Source: Lachancea kluyveri NRRL Y-12651 (taxonomy: Eukaryota; Ascomycota; Saccharomycetes; Saccharomycetales; Saccharomycetaceae). Taken from it: a DNA stretch of 64,000 nt. The position numbers were made by a program, and so were the translations under genes. Numbering within the stretch: position 1 is the first letter of the stretch; every line of letters starts with the position of its first letter. Shown piece by piece: positions 40,217-51,319 of the stretch. The DNA lies in the NCBI GenBank assembly GCA_000149225.2, contig CM000688.1:558001-622000 (forward strand). Reading direction: 5' to 3'. The notes beneath the pieces were generated by a model. The model saw nothing but the letters and a program-made list of their open reading frames with translations. It had not been told where the DNA came from and searched no databases.

Positions 40217-43024
40217 TTAAAATTTCTTCTTCAACTTATTCAAAGGTGAAAGAACTCCCTTCATTTTTTTCTTTTCAGCTTTTGGAGATTTACTGGAATG
40301 AACAGAGTTTGATCTTTGAGGTTGTTTTTTTACAGATTCCGTAACATGTGGAGTGGAAGTGACAACCGCTAGAGGCGCATGGGGGGTGTTTAGTTCTTGT
40401 TGCTTCTTTACCGGAGTCACCACGGTGACGGGAGGAACAGGTACGTGCTTAGAATTACCTGCTTCTTCTTTGTTGGTTACCGAAAGCTCTGAAGGGATAA
40501 ACTGTTCACCACTGACAGGACGTTCATTGGAAGGAGAAGTCGTAATTATGTTCGGAGTAAGAGTTTCCATTGTAGGAGCATTGTCTTTCAAAGTGGGTTT
40601 CAAAGTGTTCATGTTATTTTCACCTTTATAGTTCGAGACCGTGGCGGCATTTTCAGCATTATCTCTTATCTTAGAGGCTGTATTTTCTACAGAGGGCTTG
40701 ATCCTTTCGCCCTCTTCTCCATGTCTCAAATGGTAATTTTTAGAAGTTGGAATAAATTCTGGCAGAGTGGCACCTGCTACAGAAGATGTAAGGGAAGTAG
40801 AGGAGTCAGAATGTATTTCAGGATAGGACGGTTGGCTGGATGTACTTCCACTTACAGATGGTCCCTTAGTCATTGGAAGAGAAATGCCTTGCAACTGTTG
40901 CTTCACTTGAGCAGTGTTTGGAGCAATTCGTGATTTCTGAGCCGGCTTGGCGGCATTTCTTTGAGTTAGTTCTGCATTACGGTTATAGCTAGGATTCGTT
41001 TGAGACCCACTGGTGATGACACTATCCTCCTTTGTAACCACAGGCGAATAGCTTGTGGTAGTGTCCTTAGCAGCAACGGTAGAAGGGGTTGGCTTTTCGA
41101 TTGTCATGCCGGACAATTCACCCATAAACATTTCCGTTTCTTTTACTACACTAGTTAAATCGACTGTTGGAGGTTCTGTCAACTCTTGTGCAGGCACATA
41201 GTCCCTAGACTTAAAAACTGGTAAAGGCGTAGCAAATTTGCTCATAACCCAGTACAAAAACGCAATGACATGTTCCGCAATGAATACGAAAACAATGATT
41301 TTCTTCCAATCGTAGCGAATTGGAGAATGTAAGTACCATTGATCGCGCTTCTCTAGCGATGTTGCCAGACCCACACCAGGCAAATCACAGTTTCTGTACA
41401 TCAAGACTAGTGCAGGTGACACTAAAGATGCAAACCAAATTATGATTTGCAAAATAGAATTCCATGGACTAATGGAAATCCGTTTAGCATCAACGTTCAA
41501 ATCCTTTGTATTAGATGTGGCAGTGAAATCCACAGTTGGCTTACATTTTTTCAAAGATCTCCAAATATCGCATTTATAAATGACCAAGTTGAACAAAACA
41601 CAAACCAATGGAGCCAGTGGCCAGATTGTAGAAAACATAACGACATAACCGAACTGGACAACTAGCTTTTTCAGATTGTCGTCCACGTTGAAGGTACCCC
41701 AAGGCCCCACGTTATACGATCTAACAGATTCAAAATACTCTTGTTCCTGAGGAAATTCTTTAGCAACCAACGCACGGATTTTTGTAGTTTGAGAGCCTGG
41801 CTTATTCTCACCCTTGATGATCGGCATGAATTTGTCCATTATAAGAGGTAGAATGTTATCCAAAACAAGGGCAATGACCTGGTTGGTGACAGAAAAGTAA
41901 AAAAACTGCTGTTGGTAACGATGAACGTTAATCTTAAATGGGGAGTCTAAGACTGGGATGTTGAAACGGGTGCAAAAATCCATAACTGTTTTTAATTGGA
42001 AATTCAACGCATGTCCTAACGGTAGGTAGACAAACAAAGTGATCAATAGGGGCACATAACTCGTCAAAAAGGTCAAAATGAAATTCTTCTCAACATTCGA
42101 TTTCACTGGATTATCAGATTTCTCCCACGCAACCATCTTGTTAACAAAAATGTTGTATACAGCAGTCAAGATTGGGACGTAGGCAGATATTAAAATTGTT
42201 GGGAGCAAGGAGAGTACAGAGGACAGAGGACCCCGGTACACCTGAGTGATGAAAATTTCCAACAAAAAGCAAGCAAACTGGAAAGCGAGCAAACAGACTG
42301 TGAAGGTAATGGCAATAGGAATGAAACACAGCTTCTTTAAGAACACGGTGTTCGAAGTTTTGCCGGAGATGGTGGTGACATAACCAAGTTCCTTGGCGTA
42401 CAAGGGTTCAGACCTATACTTCCAAAAGGTCACAAAGCCGACACCCCAAAGCAATAGCACGACGAAATACACAAGGTTGAATTCCCATGGAGAGGTCTTA
42501 CTAAACAAGCGTAGGGCTAAACCAACCAAAGATAATGGCATGAGCCAGCGCGTATAATTCTTGGCAAAAGCAAAGAACAATGCCTCTTCAGGGTTCGAGG
42601 TCACGTGCGCAAGCTGGATCAAATCCTCTCGGGAAGGAAACAGCTTCTTCTTTAAAAGGCTGGAACTTAGTTCATCAATCTTTTTCCGAGCAGCCGAATT
42701 GTACAACGGTGTCACGTTTTGGACGTAGGGCAACGTCGAAGTTGTAGGTAGTAACACTGCATTGGTGTCTTTAACAAAGACATACACAGTTGAAGCGTCA
42801 TGGCCGGGCCTTGTTACAGCATGCAAGCCTTTGGCAGACAGCTCAGTCAATAATTGGGACAGATTCTCCTTAGAATAGGTAATTGATACCACATAGTTAG
42901 GGTCCAACTGGGCAATGCTTATCATCTTAGAGCTCAACAACAATCCCTTACTATCGACTTGATGGCAATTGGTGTAAAGAAAAAGGACAGCAAAAAACAC
43001 AGCAAAGGAACCTCTTCGATACAT
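40217..43024 (-). CDS. IST2: Ist2, TMEM16-family ER-plasma membrane tether
   Basis: A 935-residue cortical ER protein linking ER and plasma membrane. Its core (about 150-620) has about eight to ten hydrophobic segments of the anoctamin/TMEM16 type. The long cytosolic tail is disordered. At about 705-725 it keeps the element GATLPEFIPTSKNYHLR, which matches the Osh6/Osh7-binding segment of S. cerevisiae Ist2. The extreme C terminus is Lys-rich (KKKMKGVLSPLNKLKKKF), the cortical sorting signal that binds PI(4,5)P2. Oddity: the first ATG gives a 33-residue hydrophobic, signal-like extension; Met34 (42925) gives a start (MISIAQLDPNYVV) that lines up with the S. cerevisiae N terminus and may be the true one (902 residues). 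Confidence 0.93.
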   Translation of the reverse strand: MYRRGSFAVFFAVLFLYTNCHQVDSKGLLLSSKMISIAQLDPNYVVSITYSKENLSQLLTELSAKGLHAVTRPGHDASTVYVFVKDTNAVLLPTTSTLPYVQNVTPLYNSAARKKIDELSSSLLKKKLFPSREDLIQLAHVTSNPEEALFFAFAKNYTRWLMPLSLVGLALRLFSKTSPWEFNLVYFVVLLLWGVGFVTFWKYRSEPLYAKELGYVTTISGKTSNTVFLKKLCFIPIAITFTVCLLAFQFACFLLEIFITQVYRGPLSSVLSLLPTILISAYVPILTAVYNIFVNKMVAWEKSDNPVKSNVEKNFILTFLTSYVPLLITLFVYLPLGHALNFQLKTVMDFCTRFNIPVLDSPFKINVHRYQQQFFYFSVTNQVIALVLDNILPLIMDKFMPIIKGENKPGSQTTKIRALVAKEFPQEQEYFESVRSYNVGPWGTFNVDDNLKKLVVQFGYVVMFSTIWPLAPLVCVLFNLVIYKCDIWRSLKKCKPTVDFTATSNTKDLNVDAKRISISPWNSILQIIIWFASLVSPALVLMYRNCDLPGVGLATSLEKRDQWYLHSPIRYDWKKIIVFVFIAEHVIAFLYWVMSKFATPLPVFKSRDYVPAQELTEPPTVDLTSVVKETEMFMGELSGMTIEKPTPSTVAAKDTTTSYSPVVTKEDSVITSGSQTNPSYNRNAELTQRNAAKPAQKSRIAPNTAQVKQQLQGISLPMTKGPSVSGSTSSQPSYPEIHSDSSTSLTSSVAGATLPEFIPTSKNYHLRHGEEGERIKPSVENTASKIRDNAENAATVSNYKGENNMNTLKPTLKDNAPTMETLTPNIITTSPSNERPVSGEQFIPSELSVTNKEEAGNSKHVPVPPVTVVTPVKKQQELNTPHAPLAVVTSTPHVTESVKKQPQRSNSVHSSKSPKAEKKKMKGVLSPLNKLKKKF

Positions 43025-43057
43025 CCGGAACCACGAACATCACTGCGTACTAAAAAT

Positions 43058-43094
43058 CACGTGAGCAGAGAGGCTTTGACTTTTTAGTCACGTG
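43058..43094. promoter_or_regulatory. Two CACGTG sites between IST2 and the YBL036C homolog
   Basis: CACGTG at 43058-43063 and at 43089-43094, both flanked as TCACGTGA, the form preferred by Cbf1, in the 215-bp divergent promoter. Pho4 or other bHLH factors are alternatives. Confidence 0.55.
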
Positions 43095-43218
43095 AACAAG
43101 TTTTCACTTTGTCATTAACAACGTGTGAACCGATTTGCAGAACCGGCTGCATCGTGCTACCATTTTTCATCCCTCGAGAGATTTTTTTTTACAAAAAGCA
43201 AGTATTAGAACAGAATGA

Positions 43219-44040
<822 letters not shown>

Positions 44041-44081
44041 TACAGGGATACGTAATTTACTTCATACAGTTTAAATAGTGT

Positions 44082-46994
44082 CTAGATGCCTTCCAACACC
44101 CTATTTACACAATCAACAACATAGCTTGCCAGTGCATCACCGGCGGTAACTTTGCATGTGATTTCTACGCTTCCAGCCAGGCACTTCAATTTCATCAAAC
44201 AACCAAAATTGCCTTCACTTTTTGTGTGTATGATCCCTGCAGCAAACACCGTGTTAGAGGCCATGCTTTGTTCAACAATGTCGAATCCTAATTTGGGTAG
44301 CGTGTGGTATACCAGAGCATACGTATCCTGCAGTTTTGTCGAGCAAACCCTGTGAGATTCTCCATCCTGGCCTAATGCGTCGCCGATGGCTCTCCAGCGT
44401 TGAATAAACTGTTGCAATGTTAGCGTATTGCCACCACCCAGGATTGTACTTGTGATACCCATTGGAATTTTTAACCGCAATATATTCACACTACCACCAC
44501 ATTTGAATTGTAAACTCAATATAGGGCTCTCTTCCACATCGAATGGACGTCTTAACAGTATTTCGAAGCTATGAGAGGTACGATTGTTACCATTATCACT
44601 GCCAGTGCTGCTTTTGACCGTTGTGGAGGGAAGTTCGACATTGTGTACAACATAAGCTGGATTTTCGTCAGTACGGAACGGTACTACCTCCACCAGAAGC
44701 CCACTAATAGGCCACTCAGACCTGTTAACAAAGGTAAGCGAAACAGTCATTAACGATGGCTGCGACGCAGAGGGTGTAATTCGGTACAATATTTTGATTA
44801 AGGAGTTAGTATAAAATATACCCTTTTTGTGTAATAACATTCTGTGGAAACCCTCTTGCCAATTTGGTGTCAGTTGTTGTTGTGCATAATACGACCGTAA
44901 CTTTCTTGATTGTGGTGGAGTCGGAGGTGGTACAGAGGCTCCTGTGCTAGTAGTTTCTGGAGGGCTAGGACCGTCGGAGAGAGAGCTTATAGAGGCAATT
45001 GTTGGCGTACTGTTTGAAGACAGATTCCCCAACCTTCCCAGCAGGGGATTCCTCTTACTATTGAACGGTGGTAAACTACTGAACAACAAGTCTAGTAGTT
45101 TGGTGTCACCCCCATTCATCTTCGTGTGTTGTATGATTTTCAAATACTCGTATGACCTAGTTTGAAGTTCGATATCCAGGGAGTTCAATTCTAGCTGATA
45201 GAATTTGATTACTGCTGATCCGATGATAGGATCAACTTTATACAGTTTGATCATCGTTGTCAAAATCATTGCCTTGGCCAGATTCGAGACTGCAAAATAC
45301 TTTTCCGCAAAGATATTAAACATATCCCCAATGGAAAGCTTGTCGGTAATCAAATTACCATACTCACCCCATAAAAATGCACCTGATTTCACAATTGATT
45401 CGGAAGCATTGTTGTCGTAAAGATACTCTATTAGGTGATCGCAGGTCAACTTGTGTAAGTCAGAGTTATTAACCACAATTTGAACCAACCTTTGCCAAAT
45501 GTCGTCATCATTAAACGAGGTATTGTTGGTCAAAGACAACAACCTCAGTGACACGATGACAAACCAATTAGAATCACGTGCAAATTTCTCTGTCAAGATC
45601 GCCAACTTCACTGCGATATCTTCTTTGATGTGGTGATCCGCCAACCTTGAATCCATGAAGCTTAGTAATTCTCCAACGATGAACTCTACATTTTCACCGT
45701 CTGTAAGAGTGTAAAGCAAGTCCAGAACCTTACGGCTAATCGATGAGTCACGTTCCTGCTTTAGCAACGTGAAAAGTTTTGCAAGATGCTTCGATTTAAC
45801 AGCATTCAGTGCCGGTTTTCCGCTGACAGAACATAGCTTGACCAAAGAATCTAATGTGAGGTATCTTGTGTTTGTTTCGTTTGAGTCCAATAGGGAACAC
45901 AGTGCGTTGACAGAATTTGAAATAGCTTCCGGAGAAGGATCCAACTTCGAAGCAAAGTTTACCAAAGAAAACAGAACCGTGTTTTGTACTGTTCTCATCA
46001 ACACATCATGTGCGGGGCGGGTACCAAGTTCGATGGCCCTCGTAACTACCATTCTAAGTTTACCGAGAGTTGCCTGGTCAATATTGCTCGAGCTCACCAG
46101 GCATTGCTGTTGCCCATTTGTCATTATGAGGGCATTCAACAATGAAACTAGTTTAATAATTAGCCACGGATTGGGTATTTGAGAGAACTTGTATTCCTCT
46201 GGGAATGATTCCGGATGCTTTGTTCCAATAACAACACAGTTATAAAGAATCTGGGTCAGTTGAGGAATTAGCTTTACACATGACTGGAAATCGACATAAC
46301 AGGCAATATATTCAACCAATGGTAAAACAGACAACATTAACCTATAATTGGTATCATCATCGAGTAAACCAATAATTCTTTGAATCCAGATTACTTTTTT
46401 ATTATCGTCTTGTGTAAGAATCGCAGGGTTGTTTTTCAGTAGTGTCAAAAATGTCAGCGAGGACTTTTTCTTTAAAATGGAGGCAGATGTAGGTGACCTC
46501 AAAACCTGAAAGACATCATTGATCAATGCTTCGGTGAATTGATCGTTATGTTTCCCAAGAACCCCAATAAAGTTTAATGCTAAACAAACAATGTCATCAT
46601 CTTTAGACGCAAGATCCAATTTCACTTGAGGCAGTGCATGCTCGCTGAATTTGCTGCGGACCGTTTCGTGTTGGAAGAAGAGCTCTAGGGACATATAACC
46701 GATAAACTTTTCGGAATAGGATGTAGACTTAAGTAATTGACAGCATTCTTCTAGTCCGAACAGGATTTGGTTCAATTTGGTAGTATTAGTGGTAATATAG
46801 ATATAGGCTAACTTTGCAACGTACTTTTTACGTTGGTATCCGTTAACCCCATGAGAAGAACTGAATTGTTTTTGTATGTTGATGATCTCGGACTGGATCC
46901 GACGCTCTTGCTCCTTTGCTTGCTGTGATGACCTCAAATTGGCAATGAAGAGCTGTAAACCCTTCATGTTATTATGGTTGCTATTAACAGCCAT
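44082..46994 (-). CDS. APL3: Apl3, AP-2 adaptor complex alpha subunit
   Basis: A 970-residue large subunit of the AP-2 clathrin adaptor at the plasma membrane. The adaptin trunk of helical repeats is at about 1-610, starting MKGLQLFIANLRSSQQAKEQERRIQSE, the family N terminus. A Ser/Pro/Thr-rich hinge (about 645-690) is followed by the appendage (about 700-970, TPNWQEGFHRMLLHKKGIFYTNSLIKI). Slightly shorter than S. cerevisiae Apl3 (1025). It is divergent from RFC5, sharing a 249-bp promoter. Confidence 0.95.
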   Translation of the reverse strand: MAVNSNHNNMKGLQLFIANLRSSQQAKEQERRIQSEIINIQKQFSSSHGVNGYQRKKYVAKLAYIYITTNTTKLNQILFGLEECCQLLKSTSYSEKFIGYMSLELFFQHETVRSKFSEHALPQVKLDLASKDDDIVCLALNFIGVLGKHNDQFTEALINDVFQVLRSPTSASILKKKSSLTFLTLLKNNPAILTQDDNKKVIWIQRIIGLLDDDTNYRLMLSVLPLVEYIACYVDFQSCVKLIPQLTQILYNCVVIGTKHPESFPEEYKFSQIPNPWLIIKLVSLLNALIMTNGQQQCLVSSSNIDQATLGKLRMVVTRAIELGTRPAHDVLMRTVQNTVLFSLVNFASKLDPSPEAISNSVNALCSLLDSNETNTRYLTLDSLVKLCSVSGKPALNAVKSKHLAKLFTLLKQERDSSISRKVLDLLYTLTDGENVEFIVGELLSFMDSRLADHHIKEDIAVKLAILTEKFARDSNWFVIVSLRLLSLTNNTSFNDDDIWQRLVQIVVNNSDLHKLTCDHLIEYLYDNNASESIVKSGAFLWGEYGNLITDKLSIGDMFNIFAEKYFAVSNLAKAMILTTMIKLYKVDPIIGSAVIKFYQLELNSLDIELQTRSYEYLKIIQHTKMNGGDTKLLDLLFSSLPPFNSKRNPLLGRLGNLSSNSTPTIASISSLSDGPSPPETTSTGASVPPPTPPQSRKLRSYYAQQQLTPNWQEGFHRMLLHKKGIFYTNSLIKILYRITPSASQPSLMTVSLTFVNRSEWPISGLLVEVVPFRTDENPAYVVHNVELPSTTVKSSTGSDNGNNRTSHSFEILLRRPFDVEESPILSLQFKCGGSVNILRLKIPMGITSTILGGGNTLTLQQFIQRWRAIGDALGQDGESHRVCSTKLQDTYALVYHTLPKLGFDIVEQSMASNTVFAAGIIHTKSEGNFGCLMKLKCLAGSVEITCKVTAGDALASYVVDCVNRVLEGI

Positions 46995-47171
46995 CCTTTA
47001 TTTAAACAGAATGGGGTTCCTTCTGCTCTTTTTTTTTGTTTATTAACTGGATAATAGCTATCCAATAGCCTTAATCGTGCATCTCCTATTTCCTGCTACA
47101 ATATCATCGAAGGTCCTTACCACGTGATTAAAATCATAGTCGACGAGTTTATTTCTTTAAAAAGTTAAAGA

Positions 47172-47177
47172 ACGCGT
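47172..47177 (+). promoter_or_regulatory. MluI cell-cycle box upstream of RFC5
   Basis: ACGCGT 67 bp upstream of the RFC5 ATG. The same APL3/RFC5 intergenic region also has a CACGTG at 47121-47126. Confidence 0.65.
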
Positions 47178-47243
47178 TCCAAGTTGAAGAGAAACCGTCG
47201 CATAGGTGTGAAAACCATCGAAAGTTTTCAGAGTAGCAGAAAG

Positions 47244-48314
47244 ATGTCTCTTTGGGTAGATAAGCACCGTCCTAAAAACCTGGATGAATTGTCACACACT
47301 TCTGATCTTACCCATCAGTTAAAGTCTTTAGCGGGACAGCCTAAAGATCTCCCACATTTGCTTCTCTACGGTCCAAATGGTGCTGGTAAGAAAACGCGTA
47401 CGATGTGCTTGTTGGATGCTATCTTTGGATCTGGTGTCTACAAGTTGAAAATCGACGTTCGGAATTTTACCACTCCTTCAAACAGGAAATTGGAATTGAA
47501 CGTCGTGAGTAGCCCTTACCATCTAGAGATTACACCAAGTGATATGGGTAATAATGATCGTATTGTAATCCAAGAACTTTTAAAAGAAGTCGCACAAATG
47601 GAACAGGTCGATTTCCAATCTTCTTCGGATGGTTTGGCGCATCGTTATAAAGTCGTTATCATCAATGAAGCCGATTCGTTGACAAGAGATGCGCAAGCCG
47701 CACTAAGACGTACCATGGAAAAGTACTCCAAGAATATTAGGCTGATCATGCTGTGTGATTCTATGTCCAACATTATCCCCCCCATCAAGTCTCGTTGTCT
47801 AATGGTTCGGACCCCTGCTCCTTCAAATGAAGCAATCGCTGAAATTTTAGAGAAAGTCTGTCAAGTGGAAGGCGTTAGCGTAGAATCTGCACAGGTGTTG
47901 GAAAAAATAGCCGTGTTCAGCGATGGCAATTTAAGAAGTGGGCTTCTGACTTTGGAGTCGATGGCTTTAAATAACGAAATGCTCTTGAAGAATGCTACTT
48001 CCGTCATCAGACCAGATTGGTTAATCGTTGTTTTAAAGCTCGCGAACAGAATACTAAAGGAGCGCTCTGTGGCTGTACTCGCAGAGTGCCGCTCCACCTT
48101 GTACGATCTATTGGCTCACTGCATCCCTGCTAAGGTGATACTACAAGAATTGACATTCGGCCTGTTGAATAATAAGATTAATGATAAATTAAAGTTACAA
48201 ATAGTGCATTGGAGTAGCATTTTTGATGAGAGGTTGAGCCTTGGTAACAAAGTGATTTACCACTTGGAAGGTTTCGTTGCAAAGGTAATGTGTGAAGTGG
48301 ATAATTGCTTGTGA
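47244..48314 (+). CDS. RFC5: Rfc5, clamp-loader subunit
   Basis: A 356-residue small subunit of replication factor C, which loads PCNA, and of the Rad24, Ctf18 and Elg1 clamp loaders. It starts MSLWVDKHRPKNLDEL, identical in pattern to S. cerevisiae Rfc5. Walker A GPNGAGKKT is at about 45. The Walker B region reads INEADSL, and the SRC sensor motif is in PPIKSRC. The conserved ELNVVSSPYHLEITPSDMGN segment typical of Rfc5 is present. The frame is open 20 codons further upstream, but this extension is not part of the family. POL30, its PCNA substrate, is in the same window at 58 kb. Confidence 0.96.
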   Translation: MSLWVDKHRPKNLDELSHTSDLTHQLKSLAGQPKDLPHLLLYGPNGAGKKTRTMCLLDAIFGSGVYKLKIDVRNFTTPSNRKLELNVVSSPYHLEITPSDMGNNDRIVIQELLKEVAQMEQVDFQSSSDGLAHRYKVVIINEADSLTRDAQAALRRTMEKYSKNIRLIMLCDSMSNIIPPIKSRCLMVRTPAPSNEAIAEILEKVCQVEGVSVESAQVLEKIAVFSDGNLRSGLLTLESMALNNEMLLKNATSVIRPDWLIVVLKLANRILKERSVAVLAECRSTLYDLLAHCIPAKVILQELTFGLLNNKINDKLKLQIVHWSSIFDERLSLGNKVIYHLEGFVAKVMCEVDNCL

Positions 48315-48414
48315 AATTGTTTATGTAGATAGAGTATGTACAAGAATATGTTATTGTTAATTTCGCTGCCGTCTCCTCCCCTTTTCTTCATCCAAAAGCC
48401 AAGACATGACCAGC

Positions 48415-49092
48415 TTAACGGCCCCTGAATAACTTGTACTGAGGCTGTTTAGCTTTCAATTGATTCAAGTACTCTTTAGTGGGCTTTTTTTGAAGTGCTT
48501 CAAAATAGTTGATCTTGGGATCATCCTTGGGGTTTTTAACGCTATGCAAGCCAACTCTGACCAAGGAATCACAAGACACAAATTCATAGACACCGGGGAG
48601 CTTGGTACCTGCCTTTCTAAAAGCTTCGCGAGCAACTTTTTCGTGTAAGTTGTCACCATCCATTTCAAAGATAACTTTACCAGTAGGAACACGAGCCATC
48701 CAATGGTCAAAGGCACCTTTACCTTTACCCATTCTCGTCTCATTACCTTTGATACACACTGCAATGTTGGCGCATAACCTACGCCACAACTGACCGTTGT
48801 TAAGTGGTCTAACATACCTCATAATAGCATTATCAGCCTCTTTCAGCTGTTGAGCAGTAAGCCTAACACCCTCGGTCTTCAAACGAAGACCAAATCTACC
48901 GAACTGTAATGTGGAGCCTTTAATAGAGCCACCAGTACGAACGGGAACACGGCCTTTTTGCTTCTTAGTCTGATTTTTGAAACGGGGGGAGTACTCATGA
49001 GTAAAACGTTTGGCAATACATTGGAGTGGGGTCGTATAAGAGGCAAGAAAGGAACTACACCCCGCGCTTGGCTTGGATAATCTGGATAGCAT
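48415..49092 (-). CDS. MRPL16: Mrpl16, mitochondrial ribosomal protein uL16m
   Basis: A 225-residue large-subunit protein of the mitochondrial ribosome. The N terminus [19 protein letters not shown] is a presequence. The uL16 fold has [65 protein letters not shown] and [11 protein letters not shown]. It ends PQYKLFRGR like the S. cerevisiae protein. The frame continues 16 codons upstream only to a TTG, hence the ATG at 49092. Convergent with RFC5 (about 100 bp between stop codons). Confidence 0.95.
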   Translation of the reverse strand: MLSRLSKPSAGCSSFLASYTTPLQCIAKRFTHEYSPRFKNQTKKQKGRVPVRTGGSIKGSTLQFGRFGLRLKTEGVRLTAQQLKEADNAIMRYVRPLNNGQLWRRLCANIAVCIKGNETRMGKGKGAFDHWMARVPTGKVIFEMDGDNLHEKVAREAFRKAGTKLPGVYEFVSCDSLVRVGLHSVKNPKDDPKINYFEALQKKPTKEYLNQLKAKQPQYKLFRGR

Positions 49093-49485
49093 GGCAATCT
49101 TTGTCTTTTTTTCACTTTCATCCACTAACAGGTATCTCAATCATCTACAATTTTGAATATCGAAGAAAAAATAAAATTTTTTTCTTCATACGTCAAAGAT
49201 GACATGATATAAGAATATGATATAGTAGCCAGATATACAAAACACATATTAACCTTCAAATTAATCTATAATTTACAGACGTTATTCCTGCATCTTTGTT
49301 TTCATTTTTCTCTTAAACTCTAATTCAAAGAGTATTATATCTTGCTAAATTTTTTATGTTTCAATTTTGTTCGAGTGGATGTTCACAAATCAAATTTCCT
49401 AACTCAACACGGTAAAAATTTGTTCAAATGCATTTATTCAAGTGTACTCTATAGCGTACGGTAAAGAATACAAGTACAGAGTCTG
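49093..49485. promoter_or_regulatory. Divergent region MRPL16 / MSF1
   Basis: 393 bp, AT-rich, no ORF and no motif recognised with confidence. Both flanking genes encode mitochondrial translation proteins, so shared control is possible. In S. cerevisiae the two genes are on different chromosomes. Confidence 0.4.
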
Positions 49486-50922
49486 ATGTCACTTACTCTG
49501 GCGATCCGGAAACAATTTTGTATCAGCAGCTTGCGTTTTTATTCTACCGTGAAACAACAATTGCCTGCCGCTTTACAGATTAATGGTAAAACTTATGATA
49601 CTCAACCAGAACATACAAATGTCACCTCTCCAATTCTTAATTTAACGGATCGATCACTACATTTGAAGCCATGCCATCCAGTGGGAATTTTACGGACTCT
49701 TATCGAGAACAAACTGAACTCCACCGATTCTGCGTACAAGACTTATAACGACTTTAAACCCGTTGTTACTGTAAATGAGAATTTTGACTCCTTGGGATTC
49801 CCTGATGATCATCCTGGTAGGTCCAAAAGTGACACGTACTACGTTAATAAAAATAATCTGCTACGGACACATACTTCTGCTCACGAGATGGAGTGTTTTG
49901 GTAATATCCGGGGATTCCCAGCCAATCAGGTAAGCATAGATACCACCGAAAAACCTGGTTTCTTAATTTCTGCTGATGTCTACAGAAGAGACGAAATTGA
50001 TAAGACGCATTACCCAGTATTCCATCAAATGGAAGGTGCCCGTGTATGGAAACGCAATGATACTCAAAATACCGACCAGAACGCCGAGCCTTTACACATC
50101 AAGCAGATACGTAATGATTTGGCTAAGGTGCAACAACAGTTAGCGCAAGAAAAGACTAAAATTATTGTCGAAGATGACACTTCCTTAGAAGGTAATCCTA
50201 AGCAAGATTATATGACCGACTTGGAGGTTGAATTGTGTTCCCAGCATTTAAAAAGAAGCATCGAATTGGTTGTAGCAGAAGTTTTCAACAAAAAGTTGGA
50301 AAGTATGAACGCTAATGAAATCGGTGACAAAACTTTAAAAGTTCGTTGGATCAAAGCTTATTTCCCCTGGACAGCTCCCTCTTGGGAGATTGAAGTTTGG
50401 TGGCAAGGGGATTGGTTGGAACTATGTGGTTGTGGCCTTGTTCGTGAACAGGTATTTTTAAATGCTGGGTATGAAAAGTCCTCGACCGTTGGTTGGGCAT
50501 TCGGGTTAGGGTTGGATCGTATTGCAATGCTGTTATTTGAGATCCCTGACATCAGACTTTTTTGGACGCTAGATGATCGGTTCCATTCCCAATTTAAGCA
50601 GGGTGAAATAACTACTTTCAAGCCTTACTCCAAATATCCAGGTACCGTCAGAGACGTCGCATTTTGGCTACCAACCGATAAAAGCTTCGAAGAAATCCAC
50701 GAAAATGATCTTATGGAAATTGTTAGAAATACTGCTGGTGATTTAGTGGAGAGTGTTAAGATGATCGATGAGTTCGTTCATCCAAAAACTGGCAGGAAGT
50801 CTCTCTGCTACCGTATCAACTATCAATCTATGGACAGAAACATCACTAACGATGAAGTTAATGACCTACAAGAAGAGGTTCGCAGCCAACTCGTATCTAC
50901 TTATGGTGTAGAATTAAGATGA
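49486..50922 (+). CDS. MSF1: Msf1, mitochondrial phenylalanyl-tRNA synthetase
   Basis: A 478-residue monomeric class II synthetase charging mitochondrial tRNA-Phe. The basic N terminus (MSLTLAIRKQFCISSLRFYSTVKQ) is a presequence. The catalytic core has LLRTHTSAHEMEC, the motif 2 region DVYRRDEIDKTHYPVFHQMEGA and motif 3 GLGLDRIAMLLF. The C-terminal FDX-ACB anticodon-binding domain is at about 385-478 (YSKYPGTVRDVAFWLP). Length matches S. cerevisiae Msf1 (469). The order MSF1-TAH18-ATG11-MAK3 equals YPR047W-YPR051W. Confidence 0.96.
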   Translation: MSLTLAIRKQFCISSLRFYSTVKQQLPAALQINGKTYDTQPEHTNVTSPILNLTDRSLHLKPCHPVGILRTLIENKLNSTDSAYKTYNDFKPVVTVNENFDSLGFPDDHPGRSKSDTYYVNKNNLLRTHTSAHEMECFGNIRGFPANQVSIDTTEKPGFLISADVYRRDEIDKTHYPVFHQMEGARVWKRNDTQNTDQNAEPLHIKQIRNDLAKVQQQLAQEKTKIIVEDDTSLEGNPKQDYMTDLEVELCSQHLKRSIELVVAEVFNKKLESMNANEIGDKTLKVRWIKAYFPWTAPSWEIEVWWQGDWLELCGCGLVREQVFLNAGYEKSSTVGWAFGLGLDRIAMLLFEIPDIRLFWTLDDRFHSQFKQGEITTFKPYSKYPGTVRDVAFWLPTDKSFEEIHENDLMEIVRNTAGDLVESVKMIDEFVHPKTGRKSLCYRINYQSMDRNITNDEVNDLQEEVRSQLVSTYGVELR

Positions 50923-51319
50923 AACTTTTCCTTGCTCCACATTTTCCTTCGTTTTGCCTTGTAAATAGTTTTTTTAGCTAAGAAATATATTTCAAAAATG
51001 ACACAAAACTGAAACATGCTACTGAATTTTGGACCTTTCAGTTTTTGCAGTTTCGAAACAAAGTGTTCATCTCGCAACATTGCTTATTGCGAGCTTGAAA
51101 CTAGATGGAGTTAATCGATTTTCGTACTTTTTGTATAGCCCTGTCTTTGCTTTTCCGGCAATCGCCTATGCCTCCGGCCCGGTAACGGCCTAAGTTCACC
51201 AAGCTTTCTCGACATTAGAAAAACACAATACATTTCAGTACTTGAAATAAGATCGCCCTCTCCTGTGGCTAACCGTTACGAATACGAAACGGATTATATC
51301 TTGTTAAAAGCCCAAATAC
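50923..51319. other. Tandem intergenic region MSF1-TAH18
   Basis: 397 bp. 3'-end-like AT-rich sequence, then a moderately GC-rich patch (about 51150-51200). No ORF or clear motif. Confidence 0.35.

Noticed and set aside
47184-47243. Upstream 20-codon extension of RFC5
   Set aside because: The family N terminus MSLWVDK starts at 47244. The extension includes the region just downstream of the MCB and is probably 5' UTR.
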